This document shows positions 18,107-27,002 of a stretch of 64,000 nt of DNA, one piece after another; position 1 is the first letter of the stretch; every line of letters begins with the position of its first letter. The notes beneath the pieces were generated by a model. That model had not been told where the DNA came from, did no database searches, and worked only from the letters and a program-made list of their open reading frames with translations. A program made the position numbers and the translations under genes. The stretch covers positions 3,034,129 through 3,098,128 of the forward strand of contig OX639965.1 of the NCBI GenBank assembly GCA_951828235.1, given 5' to 3'. This stretch comes from an uncultured Gammaproteobacteria bacterium. Its GTDB lineage: Bacteria > Pseudomonadota > Gammaproteobacteria > Steroidobacterales > Foliamicaceae.

Positions 18107-21100
18107 TTTTCGGCCTACCCAGGCGTAGTACACGGCGGGAATCACGAGCAGCGCAAGCACCGTCGTCGAAACCATGCCGCCCAGCATGGGCAGCGCGATG
18201 CGCCGCATAACGTCCGAGCCGAGGCCGCTGGTCAGGAATATCGGCATCAGGCCAACGAGCACGGTAATCACGGTCATCAGGATGGGCCGCAGCCGCAGTG
18301 CAGCGCCCACGCCGATGGACAGCATGATCGCCTCCCTGTTTGCGGGCTTGTACTCTCGCAGGTGGTTGTCCATGTACATCACCATGACCACGGCGGTTTC
18401 AGCCGCAACTCCACCGAGCGCAATAAACCCCACTGCCACGGCTACGGACAGGTTGTAACCGGCAATCCAGACCGCCCACAACCCCCCGATCAGGGCGAAC
18501 GGCAGCGACAGCATGATGATGGCGGTCCGATCCAGACGCCCGAAGTGCAGCATCAGCAAGAGGAATATCAGCGTGATGGCCGAGGGGATGGCGATCCTCA
18601 GGCGTTGCCCTGCCGCCTCGATCTGTTCGTACTGACCGGACCACTCGATCGCATAGCCGGGCGGGAGCCTCACGGCACTGTCTACAACGCGCCGGGCCTC
18701 CACCACGTATCCTCCCAGGTCCCGCCCCTCGATGTCCACAAAGACCCAGCCGGTAAGACGAGCGTTCTCGGAGCGGATCATGGGTGGCCCCTCGGTATAC
18801 GACACGGCTGCGAGTTCACCCAGCGGAATATGCGCCCCCGTGGGCGTCGGGACCAGGATGTTCTCGAGATCGTCGCTGGTCTCCCGAAATGCCCGTTCGT
18901 AGCGCAGCATGATGTCGTAGCGTTCGCGTCCTTCAACGCTCTCGGCGAGCTTCATGCCTCCAAGGGCGGTCTGGATTACCGATTGGAATACACCCATGTC
19001 GATATTCCGGCGTGCCAGCTCGGAGCGATTCGGCAGGATTTCCAGATAATTGCCGCCCAGCACCCGGTCGGCAAGCGCCGCGCGGGTCCCGGGGACCCTG
19101 CTGACGGCCGATTCCACCTCGCGGGCGATACGCTCCAGCTCGCCGAGATTGTCACCCGTGATCTTGACACCGACAGGTGTTCGAACCCCGGTCGAAACCA
19201 TGTCCATGCGTATATTGATCGGGTAGCCCCAGGAATTGACCAGGCCCGGCATCTGCAGCCGCCCGTTCAGGTCGTCGATGAGTTTTTCCGGAGTCATATC
19301 GTCCCGCCATTCCGATTCCGGTTTCAGCCGAATCCAGGTCTCGATCATCGTCAGCGGCGCAGGGTCGGTCGCAGTGTCCGCCCGGCCAGCCTTGCCGAAG
19401 ACGCTCTCAACCTCCGGCACGGCCACGATCACCCGGTTGGTCTGGCCCAGGACCTCGCGGATTTTGGTGGAGGACACGCCGGGCAGCGTGGTCGGCATAT
19501 AGAGCAACTCGCCTTCGTACAAGGGCGGCATGAATTCCGAACCCAGGCGGGAGAGCGGGATCACCGCGCTTCCGATCAACACTACGGCCGCCGTCACCGT
19601 GACCCACTTGAACCGCAAGGCCGCGCGCAGGCAGGGTGCGTAAAGTCGCGCGGCGAACTCGCTGACCGGGTTTCGCACCCGCAGACGCCCTTTGAGAAGC
19701 AGAAGGATCAGCACCGGCACCAGCGTGACGGAGAGTAAGGCCGCGAAGCCCATCGCATAGGTCTTGGTGTAGGCAAGCGGGGCGAACAGGCGGTGACTCT
19801 CACCGGTCAATGCGAACACCGGGAGAAAGGAAACAGTGATGATGAGCAGCGAGAAAAAAACGCCGGGTCCGACTTCCCGCACCGCCCGGATGACGGCTCG
19901 CCGGCGGGCTTCGCGATCCGCCCCGGCGCCCAGGTCCGCCAGCCTCCGGTTCGCGTTCTCCACCATTACGATGGACGCATCCACCATAGTCCCGATAGCG
20001 ATCGCGATACCGCCCAGCGACATGATGTTGGCCGTAATGCCCTGCGCGGACATGACCACGAATGCCCCGAGCACGCCCAGAGGCAGCGTGATCAGCGCTA
20101 CGAAGGCGGAACGTATATGCAGCAGGAAGATGAAGATCACCAGCGCCACCGCGATCCCTTCTTCAATCAGCTTGCGATTGAGATACGAGACCGCCCCTTC
20201 GATGAGTGGCGCGCGGTCATAGGTCGTGACAATGCGGACCCCATCGGGCAGCCCGCGCTGCAACTCCGCAAGTTTCGCCTTTACGCGGCGAATCACGTCC
20301 AGCGCGTTTTCGCCGTCGCGCATTACGACGATGCCGGCCACGGTTTCGCCCGTGCCGTTGAGGTCCACGATGCCGCGCCGCAACGCCGGGCCCTCCACGA
20401 TCCGGGACACGTCGGCGAGGGTCACGGGCGTGCCGTCTTCCGCGTACACCACTACCTGTTCCAGATCGTGTCGGTTCCCCACGTAACCGGATGACCGGAT
20501 CACGAACTCGCTTTCGCCCTGCTCCAGTACGCGCCCGCCCACCTCGCTTGACGCGGCTCCTACCGCCTCGGAAATGCGCCGGATCGACACGTCATACGCG
20601 CGCAGCTTGTTGGGATCGATGAGCACCTGGTACTCGCGCACGAAACCGCCCACGGATGCAACCTCCGCCACTCCGTCGACGCCGGCCAGTTCGAAACGAA
20701 GGAACCAGTCCTGCAGCGAGCGCAATTGGGCGAGGTCCGTGCGTCCGGTCTCGTCCACCAGGGCGTACTGGTATACCCAGCCCACCCCGGTCGCGTCCGG
20801 ACCGATCTGCGGCGTTGCGCCTTCGGGCAATTCCGCGCTCAGGCGTGAAAGGGCCTCGACGACCCGAGAGCGCGCCCAATACAGGTCCACGTTGTCTTCG
20901 AAAATAACGTAGACAAAGCTGGTGCCGAACATGGACGAGCCCCGCACGTCCTTGGTCTTCGGCAGGCCAAGCAGGTTCGCAGAGAGCGGATAGGTCACCA
21001 GGTCCTCCACGATCTGGGGCGATTGACCGGGGAATTCCGTGCGGATGATGACCTGGGTGTCGGTCAGGTCCGGGATGGCGTCCAGCGGCGTCCTTTCCAG

Positions 21101-21241
21101 CGCAAGCCAGCCGGCCAACATGAGCCCGGCAGCCAACGTCAGAACAATGATTGGATTGCCCGCCGACCAGGCAATCAGCCGGGCAATCGCCGAAGTCGAC
21201 GGGTCCCGGCCGGCCAGTGGGTCCATTGAAGCCTCTGCCAT
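18080..21241 (-). CDS. cusA: Copper/silver efflux RND transporter CusA
   Basis: A 1053-residue inner-membrane pump of the heavy-metal RND family, the proton-driven engine of a tripartite exporter. It keeps the three methionines that bind Cu(I)/Ag(I) in CusA: Met582 (LLYMPTTLPG), Met632 (APLTMIETW) and Met681 (RMDMVSTGV), at spacings of 50 and 49 residues as in the Escherichia coli protein. Also present are the N-terminal ERTPLDAIPDLTDTQVIIRTEFPGQSP and the helix-4 segment GTMVDASIVMVENANRR. The Met triad favours monovalent copper or silver over zinc/cobalt/cadmium. It starts 2 bases after cusB ends and is the last gene of the operon. Confidence 0.96.
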   Translation of the reverse strand: MAEASMDPLAGRDPSTSAIARLIAWSAGNPIIVLTLAAGLMLAGWLALERTPLDAIPDLTDTQVIIRTEFPGQSPQIVEDLVTYPLSANLLGLPKTKDVRGSSMFGTSFVYVIFEDNVDLYWARSRVVEALSRLSAELPEGATPQIGPDATGVGWVYQYALVDETGRTDLAQLRSLQDWFLRFELAGVDGVAEVASVGGFVREYQVLIDPNKLRAYDVSIRRISEAVGAASSEVGGRVLEQGESEFVIRSSGYVGNRHDLEQVVVYAEDGTPVTLADVSRIVEGPALRRGIVDLNGTGETVAGIVVMRDGENALDVIRRVKAKLAELQRGLPDGVRIVTTYDRAPLIEGAVSYLNRKLIEEGIAVALVIFIFLLHIRSAFVALITLPLGVLGAFVVMSAQGITANIMSLGGIAIAIGTMVDASIVMVENANRRLADLGAGADREARRRAVIRAVREVGPGVFFSLLIITVSFLPVFALTGESHRLFAPLAYTKTYAMGFAALLSVTLVPVLILLLLKGRLRVRNPVSEFAARLYAPCLRAALRFKWVTVTAAVVLIGSAVIPLSRLGSEFMPPLYEGELLYMPTTLPGVSSTKIREVLGQTNRVIVAVPEVESVFGKAGRADTATDPAPLTMIETWIRLKPESEWRDDMTPEKLIDDLNGRLQMPGLVNSWGYPINIRMDMVSTGVRTPVGVKITGDNLGELERIAREVESAVSRVPGTRAALADRVLGGNYLEILPNRSELARRNIDMGVFQSVIQTALGGMKLAESVEGRERYDIMLRYERAFRETSDDLENILVPTPTGAHIPLGELAAVSYTEGPPMIRSENARLTGWVFVDIEGRDLGGYVVEARRVVDSAVRLPPGYAIEWSGQYEQIEAAGQRLRIAIPSAITLIFLLLMLHFGRLDRTAIIMLSLPFALIGGLWAVWIAGYNLSVAVAVGFIALGGVAAETAVVMVMYMDNHLREYKPANREAIMLSIGVGAALRLRPILMTVITVLVGLMPIFLTSGLGSDVMRRIALPMLGGMVSTTVLALLVIPAVYYAWVGRKLPAAPLDE

Positions 21242-21243
21242 GG

Positions 21244-22578
21244 CTAGTGCCTGTGCATCGAATGCTGGTCGTTTTCGTCGCCCGGCCGCGATTCGAGCTT
21301 CGCCAGCCCCTCGCGCAGGTTGGACTCGGAGTCGAGCATGAACTGCCCACTCACGACGACGCTCTCGCCCCTTTCCAGGCCCTCGAGGATTTCTGTCCGT
21401 TGGCCGTCCGAAACGCCCGTCCTGACCGACCGGCCGGCAAATCTGCCGTCACCCAGCGACACGATCACGTGCTGCCCACGGCTGTCCCGCAGGAGCGCCT
21501 CGGACGGGACAAACAGGTGCGCTTCGCCCGAGTCCAGGCGGAACTGAATGTCGGCATAGGCGCCGGGGCGCAGCACGCCGTTGGGATTGTCCACTTCGAT
21601 GCGTACGTCGGCGGTGCGGGTCATTGGGTCGATCGTCGGATAGACATAGTCCACCGTTCCCTCGTTCGGCGCCCCGGGCGCACTCGGAAACTGAAGGGCA
21701 ACTCGCTGCCCGGACTCGACCAGGGCGAGGTCGGCCTCGGCAATCGAGGCAATTATCCAGACTCTTGCGTACGACTGAAGGCGCATGATCGCAGTCCCCG
21801 GTTTGATGTAATCACCCTCCCGAACGGAAAGGGCTGCTACCGTCCCCGAGGCTTCCGCGTACACAGGTACTTGCTCGATCACTTCGCGGTTCTCGACAAG
21901 CTGATCGATTGCGCTGGTCTGCAGGCCGTCGGATATCAACCGCTGACGACCCGAGTCGATGCGCTCACGGCGGCCTGTTTCCAGCGCGGCCAGAAAATCC
22001 TTCTGAGAGGCAATCAATGCCGGGCTGTAGACGCGGTACAGCAGTTCGCCACGCACAACCTCGTCGCCCTCTGCGCGAACCGCCAGATCTTCGATCCAGC
22101 CTTCGAGGCGGGAAACCGAAACGGCTTCGAGCCGTTCGTTGCTTTCGACATTTCCGAATGCGCGCACCGTCTGTTCAAAAAAGGCGGTATCCACTCGGGC
22201 GGTTCGCACGCCCATGGTCTGGATCATCTCCGGCGCAACTTCCACCGCCGGCTTTGCGCCTCTTGCGCCGGGCAACCCATTCGAGACGGGCACCAGGTCC
22301 ATCCCGCAAATGGGGCAAGGGACATCGGGATTCTGCGACACGAATTGCGGATGCATCGGACAGGTGAAATTGTGCTCCACCCCTGTTTCGACCCCGGCTT
22401 GTTCCGCCAAAGGCTCCGTGCCGGCGTTGTTTCCACCGCAGGCCGCAATTGCGAAGGCGGCCAACAGAGAAAGGATGAAATACCGATTACGGCGCCGGTA
22501 GGGAAGGCGTCCCGCCCTCCACGAAGACGGGACGCCTTCGTTTCCGGGGGGTTTATGCAAGATTGTGAAACGATTCAT
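21244..22578 (-). CDS. cusB: Efflux adaptor (membrane fusion) lipoprotein CusB with heavy-metal-binding domain
   Basis: A 444-residue periplasmic adaptor linking CusA to the outer-membrane channel. After a hydrophobic segment the lipobox AIAACGG places the lipidated Cys at residue 47. The metal-binding module TCPMHPQ...PCPICGMDLVPV (Cys73, His76, Cys88, Cys91) follows. The usual barrel-sandwich and alpha-hairpin regions (EGDEVVRGELLYRVYSPALI, SASGTVAALSVREGDYIKPGT) come next. The start overlaps the cusC stop (ATGA). The 30 residues ahead of the signal segment are unusual and are encoded partly by a 12-bp palindrome at 22503-22539. Confidence 0.93.
   Translation of the reverse strand: MNRFTILHKPPGNEGVPSSWRAGRLPYRRRNRYFILSLLAAFAIAACGGNNAGTEPLAEQAGVETGVEHNFTCPMHPQFVSQNPDVPCPICGMDLVPVSNGLPGARGAKPAVEVAPEMIQTMGVRTARVDTAFFEQTVRAFGNVESNERLEAVSVSRLEGWIEDLAVRAEGDEVVRGELLYRVYSPALIASQKDFLAALETGRRERIDSGRQRLISDGLQTSAIDQLVENREVIEQVPVYAEASGTVAALSVREGDYIKPGTAIMRLQSYARVWIIASIAEADLALVESGQRVALQFPSAPGAPNEGTVDYVYPTIDPMTRTADVRIEVDNPNGVLRPGAYADIQFRLDSGEAHLFVPSEALLRDSRGQHVIVSLGDGRFAGRSVRTGVSDGQRTEILEGLERGESVVVSGQFMLDSESNLREGLAKLESRPGDENDQHSMHRH
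22503..22539. repeat. REP-like palindrome inside the 5' end of cusB
   Basis: GAAGGCGTCCCG at 22503-22514 is the exact inverted repeat of 22528-22539, with a 13-base loop containing CCCTCC. It encodes part of the unusual pre-signal stretch NEGVPSSWRAGRLPYR. The loop-side string TCCCGCCCTCCA recurs once more near 60045-60056, in another palindromic intergenic spot. This suggests a dispersed repeat family. Confidence 0.5.
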
Positions 22579-23807
22579 GACGTCACCAGTAAGGAGTTGA
22601 GTTGCGCTACGGCGCGGTCCCGCCGCGCCTGTTCGTCGGCTATCCGGGCCATGAGGATCAACTCGGCCAATCGGCCGTCGATGACCGGCGAGTAGTCCCC
22701 TATTCCCGACTCGTACCGGGTCCGTTGCGCCTGGACCTGCTCACGGATGGCTGAGATCTTCTGCCTGAGCGCCGCCACGGCCGCCTCCGCGGCCCGCCGC
22801 GTCGCGTCCAGGGCCGAGTACTGCGCCGCGGCGCCTCTCGCGGCAGCCATATGGCGGTTACTGGCGCTTTCCCGCTCAGCCTGTGCCGCGCGCAAGGCTG
22901 GGGCCTGAGAACGGCTGCCCCACAACGGAATGCTGAACGTTACGGCGGCCGAAACCCAGTCATCTCCCGGAAATCGCATATCCGAGCCGCCCGAATCACG
23001 TTGCTGCCAGGTCAGCTGCAGTCCCCAATCCGGTTTCCATGCGGCCCGCGCCTCGGATACGCCTGCATCGGCCACGGTTATGCCCTCCCGGGCTACCTGC
23101 ACCGCGTGAAAGGCATCCGCATTTCCGGACCAGGCCTTCGGATTCAGTTGCGGCGGAGGAACGTCACCGGTTTCGCCGACGAGGTTCCGAAGATGCGCAT
23201 CGACCTCTGCTTTCTCTCCTTCCAGATCGGCCAGTGAACGGTCGACATCCGACCGCTGCAGGTCAATCTCGGCAAGGCGGAACAGGACCGGCCGGCCCGC
23301 GGCAATCTCGCCCTGCACGATGTGCTCCAGTTCGCCGTAAAGAGAGTCCTGTCGTCTCAATAAAGAAACCTGCTCGGCGATACGGCGCCTTTCGACCAAT
23401 GCAACGATCAGTTCCGCGCGCATCCGCGCAAACTGCAGGGCTTCCGCTGTGTCATTGCGTGCGGCACGGCGCTGCGCGCGCTCCGAGCGGGCCTCACGTT
23501 CGGACCCGTTGGGAATCTGCTGGCTTATGCCAAGCGCCTTGTTGGTAGGCAGGTAAGCGCGGAATGAAGGGTCAAGCAACGGAAAGTTGTTGACGCCCAG
23601 GGAAACCACAGGGTCAGGCCACGCCAACGCGGCAACGGCGTCTTCACGATAGGCCTGCGTCTGAAGGCGGAGTGCCTCCAATGCCGGATGGTCCTTCAGG
23701 CGTGCCTCAAGCTCCTGGAAACTCTGCGCGAACAGCGGCGGAGCGCCCAGCGCAAATCCGAGCGTGCAGGCAAGAATTGGGAATAGTTTTCGACTCTTTC
23801 TAGCCAT
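22575..23807 (-). CDS. cusC: Outer-membrane efflux channel, TolC/CusC family
   Basis: A 410-residue outer-membrane factor, the exit duct of the efflux complex. It has a signal peptide (MARKSRKLFPILACTLGFALGAPPLFAQ), not the lipobox found in E. coli CusC. Long helical repeats follow, typical of TolC-like alpha-barrels (LEALRLQTQAYREDAVAALAWPDPVVSLGVNNF and, in the second half, DAGVSEARAAWKPDWGLQLTWQQRDSG). It is the first of three tightly packed genes and overlaps cusB by four bases (ATGA). A hairpin region separates it from the Cys-rich gene upstream. Confidence 0.92.
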   Translation of the reverse strand: MARKSRKLFPILACTLGFALGAPPLFAQSFQELEARLKDHPALEALRLQTQAYREDAVAALAWPDPVVSLGVNNFPLLDPSFRAYLPTNKALGISQQIPNGSEREARSERAQRRAARNDTAEALQFARMRAELIVALVERRRIAEQVSLLRRQDSLYGELEHIVQGEIAAGRPVLFRLAEIDLQRSDVDRSLADLEGEKAEVDAHLRNLVGETGDVPPPQLNPKAWSGNADAFHAVQVAREGITVADAGVSEARAAWKPDWGLQLTWQQRDSGGSDMRFPGDDWVSAAVTFSIPLWGSRSQAPALRAAQAERESASNRHMAAARGAAAQYSALDATRRAAEAAVAALRQKISAIREQVQAQRTRYESGIGDYSPVIDGRLAELILMARIADEQARRDRAVAQLNSLLVTS

Positions 23808-23845
23808 CTTGATCTCCCTTTGAGGGAAATGAGCGAGTACGGAAG

Positions 23846-23883
23846 CGCACCGGGCATTTGCCCGGTGCGAGCGATTCGCTCGC
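23846..23883 (-). terminator. Nested hairpins between the Cys-rich gene and cusC
   Basis: An 11-bp perfect stem (23846-23856 with 23859-23869) is immediately followed by a second palindrome, GCGAGCG-ATT-CGCTCGC (23867-23883). The two share bases and are mutually exclusive, as in an attenuator. No T-run follows, so partial termination or mRNA processing between the first gene and cusCBA is likely. Confidence 0.45.
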
Positions 23884-23886
23884 TGG

Positions 23887-24288
23887 CTAGATCAGGAGTC
23901 GTTGCTTGAGAAGAACTGGAGTTTGCGCGGACCTTGGAACGGTGGGCGGCGGACCGATAATCCGCACGCTTTGCGGGCGAACCGATACGACGGAATGGTT
24001 TGCAATCGCCGGCGGCAGTTTGAATCCCGGCTGGTTCTTGGACACAATCGCCTTGGCAACGCTCCCCGACGGCGCCGACTCCAATTCGGCGCACTCGGAG
24101 CAATCCGGCGGACAGCCGTGCCGTTCATCGACTTGCCCATAGTCCGGACAGTCCTCGCATAAGGGAACTTCGGTGACCGGCTCTTGCGCGAGGGCCATCG
24201 GATCGAGCAGGCAACAGCAGGCAATGGCCTGCTGCACCCCAAACAGGGCAGCTGACAGAACCAGCAATTTATGCGCAATTCCCTTCAT
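23887..24288 (-). CDS. Small Cys-rich exported protein leading the copper efflux operon
   Basis: A 133-residue protein with a signal peptide (MKGIAHKLLVLSAALFGVQQAIA) that is cut close to CCC. The mature region holds many cysteines in metal-ligand-like spacing: CCCLLDPM, CEDCPDYGQ, CPPDCSEC. It then has a Pro-rich C-terminus ending LLKQRLLI. I do not recognise a named family. Its place 80 bases ahead of cusCBA on the same strand suggests a periplasmic copper-binding or sensing role (inference). The start is set by the signal peptide. The longer frame adds 16 basic residues. Confidence 0.72.
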   Translation of the reverse strand: MKGIAHKLLVLSAALFGVQQAIACCCLLDPMALAQEPVTEVPLCEDCPDYGQVDERHGCPPDCSECAELESAPSGSVAKAIVSKNQPGFKLPPAIANHSVVSVRPQSVRIIGPPPTVPRSAQTPVLLKQRLLI

Positions 24289-24298
24289 CAGGATTCCA

Positions 24299-24304
24299 AG
24301 TATA
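24299..24304 (-). promoter_or_regulatory. -10 box (TATACT) ahead of the Cys-rich gene and cusCBA
   Basis: TATACT on the minus strand lies 11 bases before the ATG. The upstream 47 bases down to the MFS stop have no clear -35. A metal-responsive MerR-type promoter would be expected to have a long spacer and a dyad, which I could not confirm here. Confidence 0.35.
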
Positions 24305-24351
24305 CGCTTTCGGCGTTCTTTCCATTTGATGCGCAATCCGGCATTCGGGTT

Positions 24352-25605
24352 TCAGGCCTGGGCCGATTCCCCCTTGTCCCGCCTCAGCAGCAACAGCAGC
24401 GCCGGTCCAATCACAAGCAGCACCATGGCCAGCACCAGCACCTGAAGATACGAACCCTGAAGGTCGAAGGTGAGCCCGAATATAGGGGGGCTGGCTGCGG
24501 TCACGAAAGCCTGACAGATCATGATCAGCGAGTACACGCGCCCGTAGGATGCAAGGTCGAATTCGTGCGCAATCATAAATGGCAAGGCGGCGAATTTGGC
24601 GCCCGCGGACACTCCCAGGCAAAACGCCGCGCACACCACCGTCCACACCGGAGGTTCCGGAAAGGTCAGCAATCCGCAGGCGGCCGCCCCAATGGCGAGG
24701 GCCACAAAAACCAGGCCCGGCGCCCACAGGTGATCGAGAAGATATCCGGCGCCCACTCTTCCCACCACGATAAAAAGCCCGATCAGGCCGGTCAGCGCCG
24801 CTGCCTGCGGTCTCGCATAACCGGCGTCTTCGAGGATGGGGGCGAAGCTCGAAATCAGCCCCGAGAAACCGAAAGTCGCGCCGCAGAATGCGATCGCCAT
24901 GATCCAGAAGGTACGGGACCGAACCGCCAGCCCGAATCCGGACCTGGGCTTGAGCTGACCCGCCACGGCAGGCGCTTCGTTCTTATTGGACGGGCGCTCA
25001 GGCTGCCTGCCCGGTTCATCCTTGAAACCCAGGACGAGGACAGGAACCCCCACCAGGAGAATGAGCGCCGAGATTCCGAAATAACCCGCGCGCCAATCGA
25101 AGCTCTCGATCAGGGTTGCGACAAAGGGCGGGAGTATCAGGGCCGCCAGTCCGCTTCCCGAAAGCAATATGCCGAGGGCCAGGCCACGCTTGCGTTCGAA
25201 CCATCCGGCCACGAACCGTGTGAGCGCGATTGAGGAGGCGCCCATGCCAAGGATGGTTGCGAACGACCAGGAAGCGTAAAAGCGAGGCAGCCAGTCGCTG
25301 CTCGTGCCGATGATCGCCATGCCCAGGCCATAGCCCACCGTGCCCCAGATCACCAGGGACCGGGCGCCGTACCGATCACAAAGCCATCCGACGAGCGGCG
25401 CCAGGCTCGCGGCGGTCATCGTGGCAATCGTATAGCTCAGCGCCACCTCGACGCGCGACCAGCCGAAGGCTTCCCCCAGCGGGATGGTAAACACGCCCAC
25501 AAGGTAAATCGGGATGGTGCCGAAACTGAACACCTTGCCGACCAGGGCCGCACCCAGCGGCCGCCAGCCGCGGCGAAACTCGCTCCAGGGACTGTTCGGG
25601 CCCAT
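24352..25605 (-). CDS. MFS transporter, oxalate/formate-antiporter or monocarboxylate type (copy B)
   Basis: A 417-residue permease with about 12 transmembrane segments. Features include WSEFRRGWRPLGAALVGKVFSFGTIPIYLVGVFTIPLGEAFGWSR, the loop GWLCDRYGARSLVIWG and FVAGWFERKRGLALGILLSGSGL, all of which match the monocarboxylate/oxalate-formate branch of MFS. It is the downstream half of a tandem pair. The neighbouring gene encodes a protein of the same length with strong similarity throughout. The substrate is unknown, probably an organic acid. Confidence 0.88.
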   Translation of the reverse strand: MGPNSPWSEFRRGWRPLGAALVGKVFSFGTIPIYLVGVFTIPLGEAFGWSRVEVALSYTIATMTAASLAPLVGWLCDRYGARSLVIWGTVGYGLGMAIIGTSSDWLPRFYASWSFATILGMGASSIALTRFVAGWFERKRGLALGILLSGSGLAALILPPFVATLIESFDWRAGYFGISALILLVGVPVLVLGFKDEPGRQPERPSNKNEAPAVAGQLKPRSGFGLAVRSRTFWIMAIAFCGATFGFSGLISSFAPILEDAGYARPQAAALTGLIGLFIVVGRVGAGYLLDHLWAPGLVFVALAIGAAACGLLTFPEPPVWTVVCAAFCLGVSAGAKFAALPFMIAHEFDLASYGRVYSLIMICQAFVTAASPPIFGLTFDLQGSYLQVLVLAMVLLVIGPALLLLLRRDKGESAQA

Positions 25606-25615
25606 CCGGGCTGTG

Positions 25616-26869
25616 TCAGTGCCCCGCGACGGGACCGCGGCCCTTCTTAAGGAAAAGAAGCAACGCCGGGCCCAGCACCATCAGAACCATGGACAACAGA
25701 AGCACCTGGCGATACGAGCCCTGCGTATCAAAGGTGTAACCGAAGATCGGCGGGCTGATCGCGGTAATGACGGCCACGCTGATGACCAGCAGCGAGTACA
25801 CGCGCCCGTAGGACTTGAGATCGAACTCGCGCGCGGTCAGGTATGACAACGCGTCCCATTCCCCGCCCGCGGACATGCCCAGGCAAAAGGCGGCGAAGAC
25901 CACGATCCACAGGGGAAGTACAGGCAGCGTCAGCAAACCGCAGGTGATGCCTCCGGCGGCCATGGCCACAAAGGCCAGCCCGGGCGCCCACAGGCGATCG
26001 AGCAGATAGCCGACGATCAGCCTTCCCGCCATGACGAACAGGCCGATCAGCCCGGCCAGGGCCGCTGCTTCCTCCGCACCGTAGCCCCTGTCCTGGAGTA
26101 TGGGTGCAAAACTGGAAATCAGGCCGGCGAGTCCGAACGTGGCGCAACAGAACGCAATCGACATCAGCCAGAAGGCGCGCGATTCCACCGCCAGCCTGAA
26201 CCCGCTGCTGCGCCCGCCGTCCCCCTGCGTGGCGGGCGCATCGCCCTCATTCGCGGATCGCTGGAATTTCTGGCTGGGCGATTCCTTGAACCCGAAATAG
26301 ATTACCGGCACGCCCACCAGGAAGATCGCCGCAGCCATCCCCAGATAGCCGGCCCGCCAGCTGAAGTTCTCAATCAGCGCGGCCACGAAAGGCGGCGCGG
26401 CGAAGGCAGTGAGCCCGCTACCCATCAGCATGATGCCGAGGGCCATGCCGCGCTTACGCTCGAACCAGCCGGCCACGAACCGGGTCAGCACGATCGCCGA
26501 GGCGCCTACACCCAGCATGGTTGCCAGCGACCAGGATGCGTAATAGCGCAGCAGCCAGTCGCTGCTGGTCGCGATGATCGCCATGCCGAGTCCGTACCCG
26601 ATAGTCCCCAACAGAACCAGCGTACGGGAACCGAAGCGGTCACACACCCAGCCCACGAGCGGCGACAGGCTGGCAGAGGTGAAGGTAGCGACCGTGAAGC
26701 TGAAGGTCACCTCAGCGCGCGACCACCCGAAGGTCTCTCCCAGCGGAACCGTGAAAACGCCCACCACGTAGATCGGAATGGTGCCGAAGCTGAACGCTTT
26801 GCCGATGACGGCGGCCCCCAACGGCTTCCAGCCGTGGCGGAACTCGCTCCAGGGACTGATCGAATTCAT
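25616..26869 (-). CDS. MFS transporter, oxalate/formate-antiporter or monocarboxylate type (copy A)
   Basis: A 417-residue paralogue of the next gene, with which it shares nearly every motif: SPWSEFRHGWKPLGAAVIGKAFSFGTIPIYVVGVFTVPLGETFGWSR, FVAGWFERKRGMALGIMLMGSGL. The ATG at the conserved MNSISPWSEF was chosen. The longest frame adds 33 residues that do not match copy B. It lies 10 bases ahead of copy B and probably shares its transcript. The central cytosolic loop differs most between the two copies, which hints at distinct specificity or regulation. Confidence 0.88.
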   Translation of the reverse strand: MNSISPWSEFRHGWKPLGAAVIGKAFSFGTIPIYVVGVFTVPLGETFGWSRAEVTFSFTVATFTSASLSPLVGWVCDRFGSRTLVLLGTIGYGLGMAIIATSSDWLLRYYASWSLATMLGVGASAIVLTRFVAGWFERKRGMALGIMLMGSGLTAFAAPPFVAALIENFSWRAGYLGMAAAIFLVGVPVIYFGFKESPSQKFQRSANEGDAPATQGDGGRSSGFRLAVESRAFWLMSIAFCCATFGLAGLISSFAPILQDRGYGAEEAAALAGLIGLFVMAGRLIVGYLLDRLWAPGLAFVAMAAGGITCGLLTLPVLPLWIVVFAAFCLGMSAGGEWDALSYLTAREFDLKSYGRVYSLLVISVAVITAISPPIFGYTFDTQGSYRQVLLLSMVLMVLGPALLLFLKKGRGPVAGH

Positions 26870-26966
26870 TCGCGCAACATAAGCGCTTCGCCCTGCCGAG
26901 CGCAAGCGCCCCGGGGAGCATGGGCTTTCGTGCGGTACACGGTTTGGCCCGTAGAATAGCGCGCTC

Positions 26967-27002
26967 ATGCCCCACCCCGCGTCCAGTGAATCACAGCCTT
27001 GA
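26967..27002 (+). other. Possible 11-codon leader ORF overlapping the GPH symporter start
   Basis: An ATG ten bases after a TAGAAT -10-like box (26952-26957) opens a short frame encoding MPHPASSESQP. Its TGA overlaps the TTG start of the symporter (cTTGA). It may be a coupling leader peptide, or chance. Confidence 0.2.
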
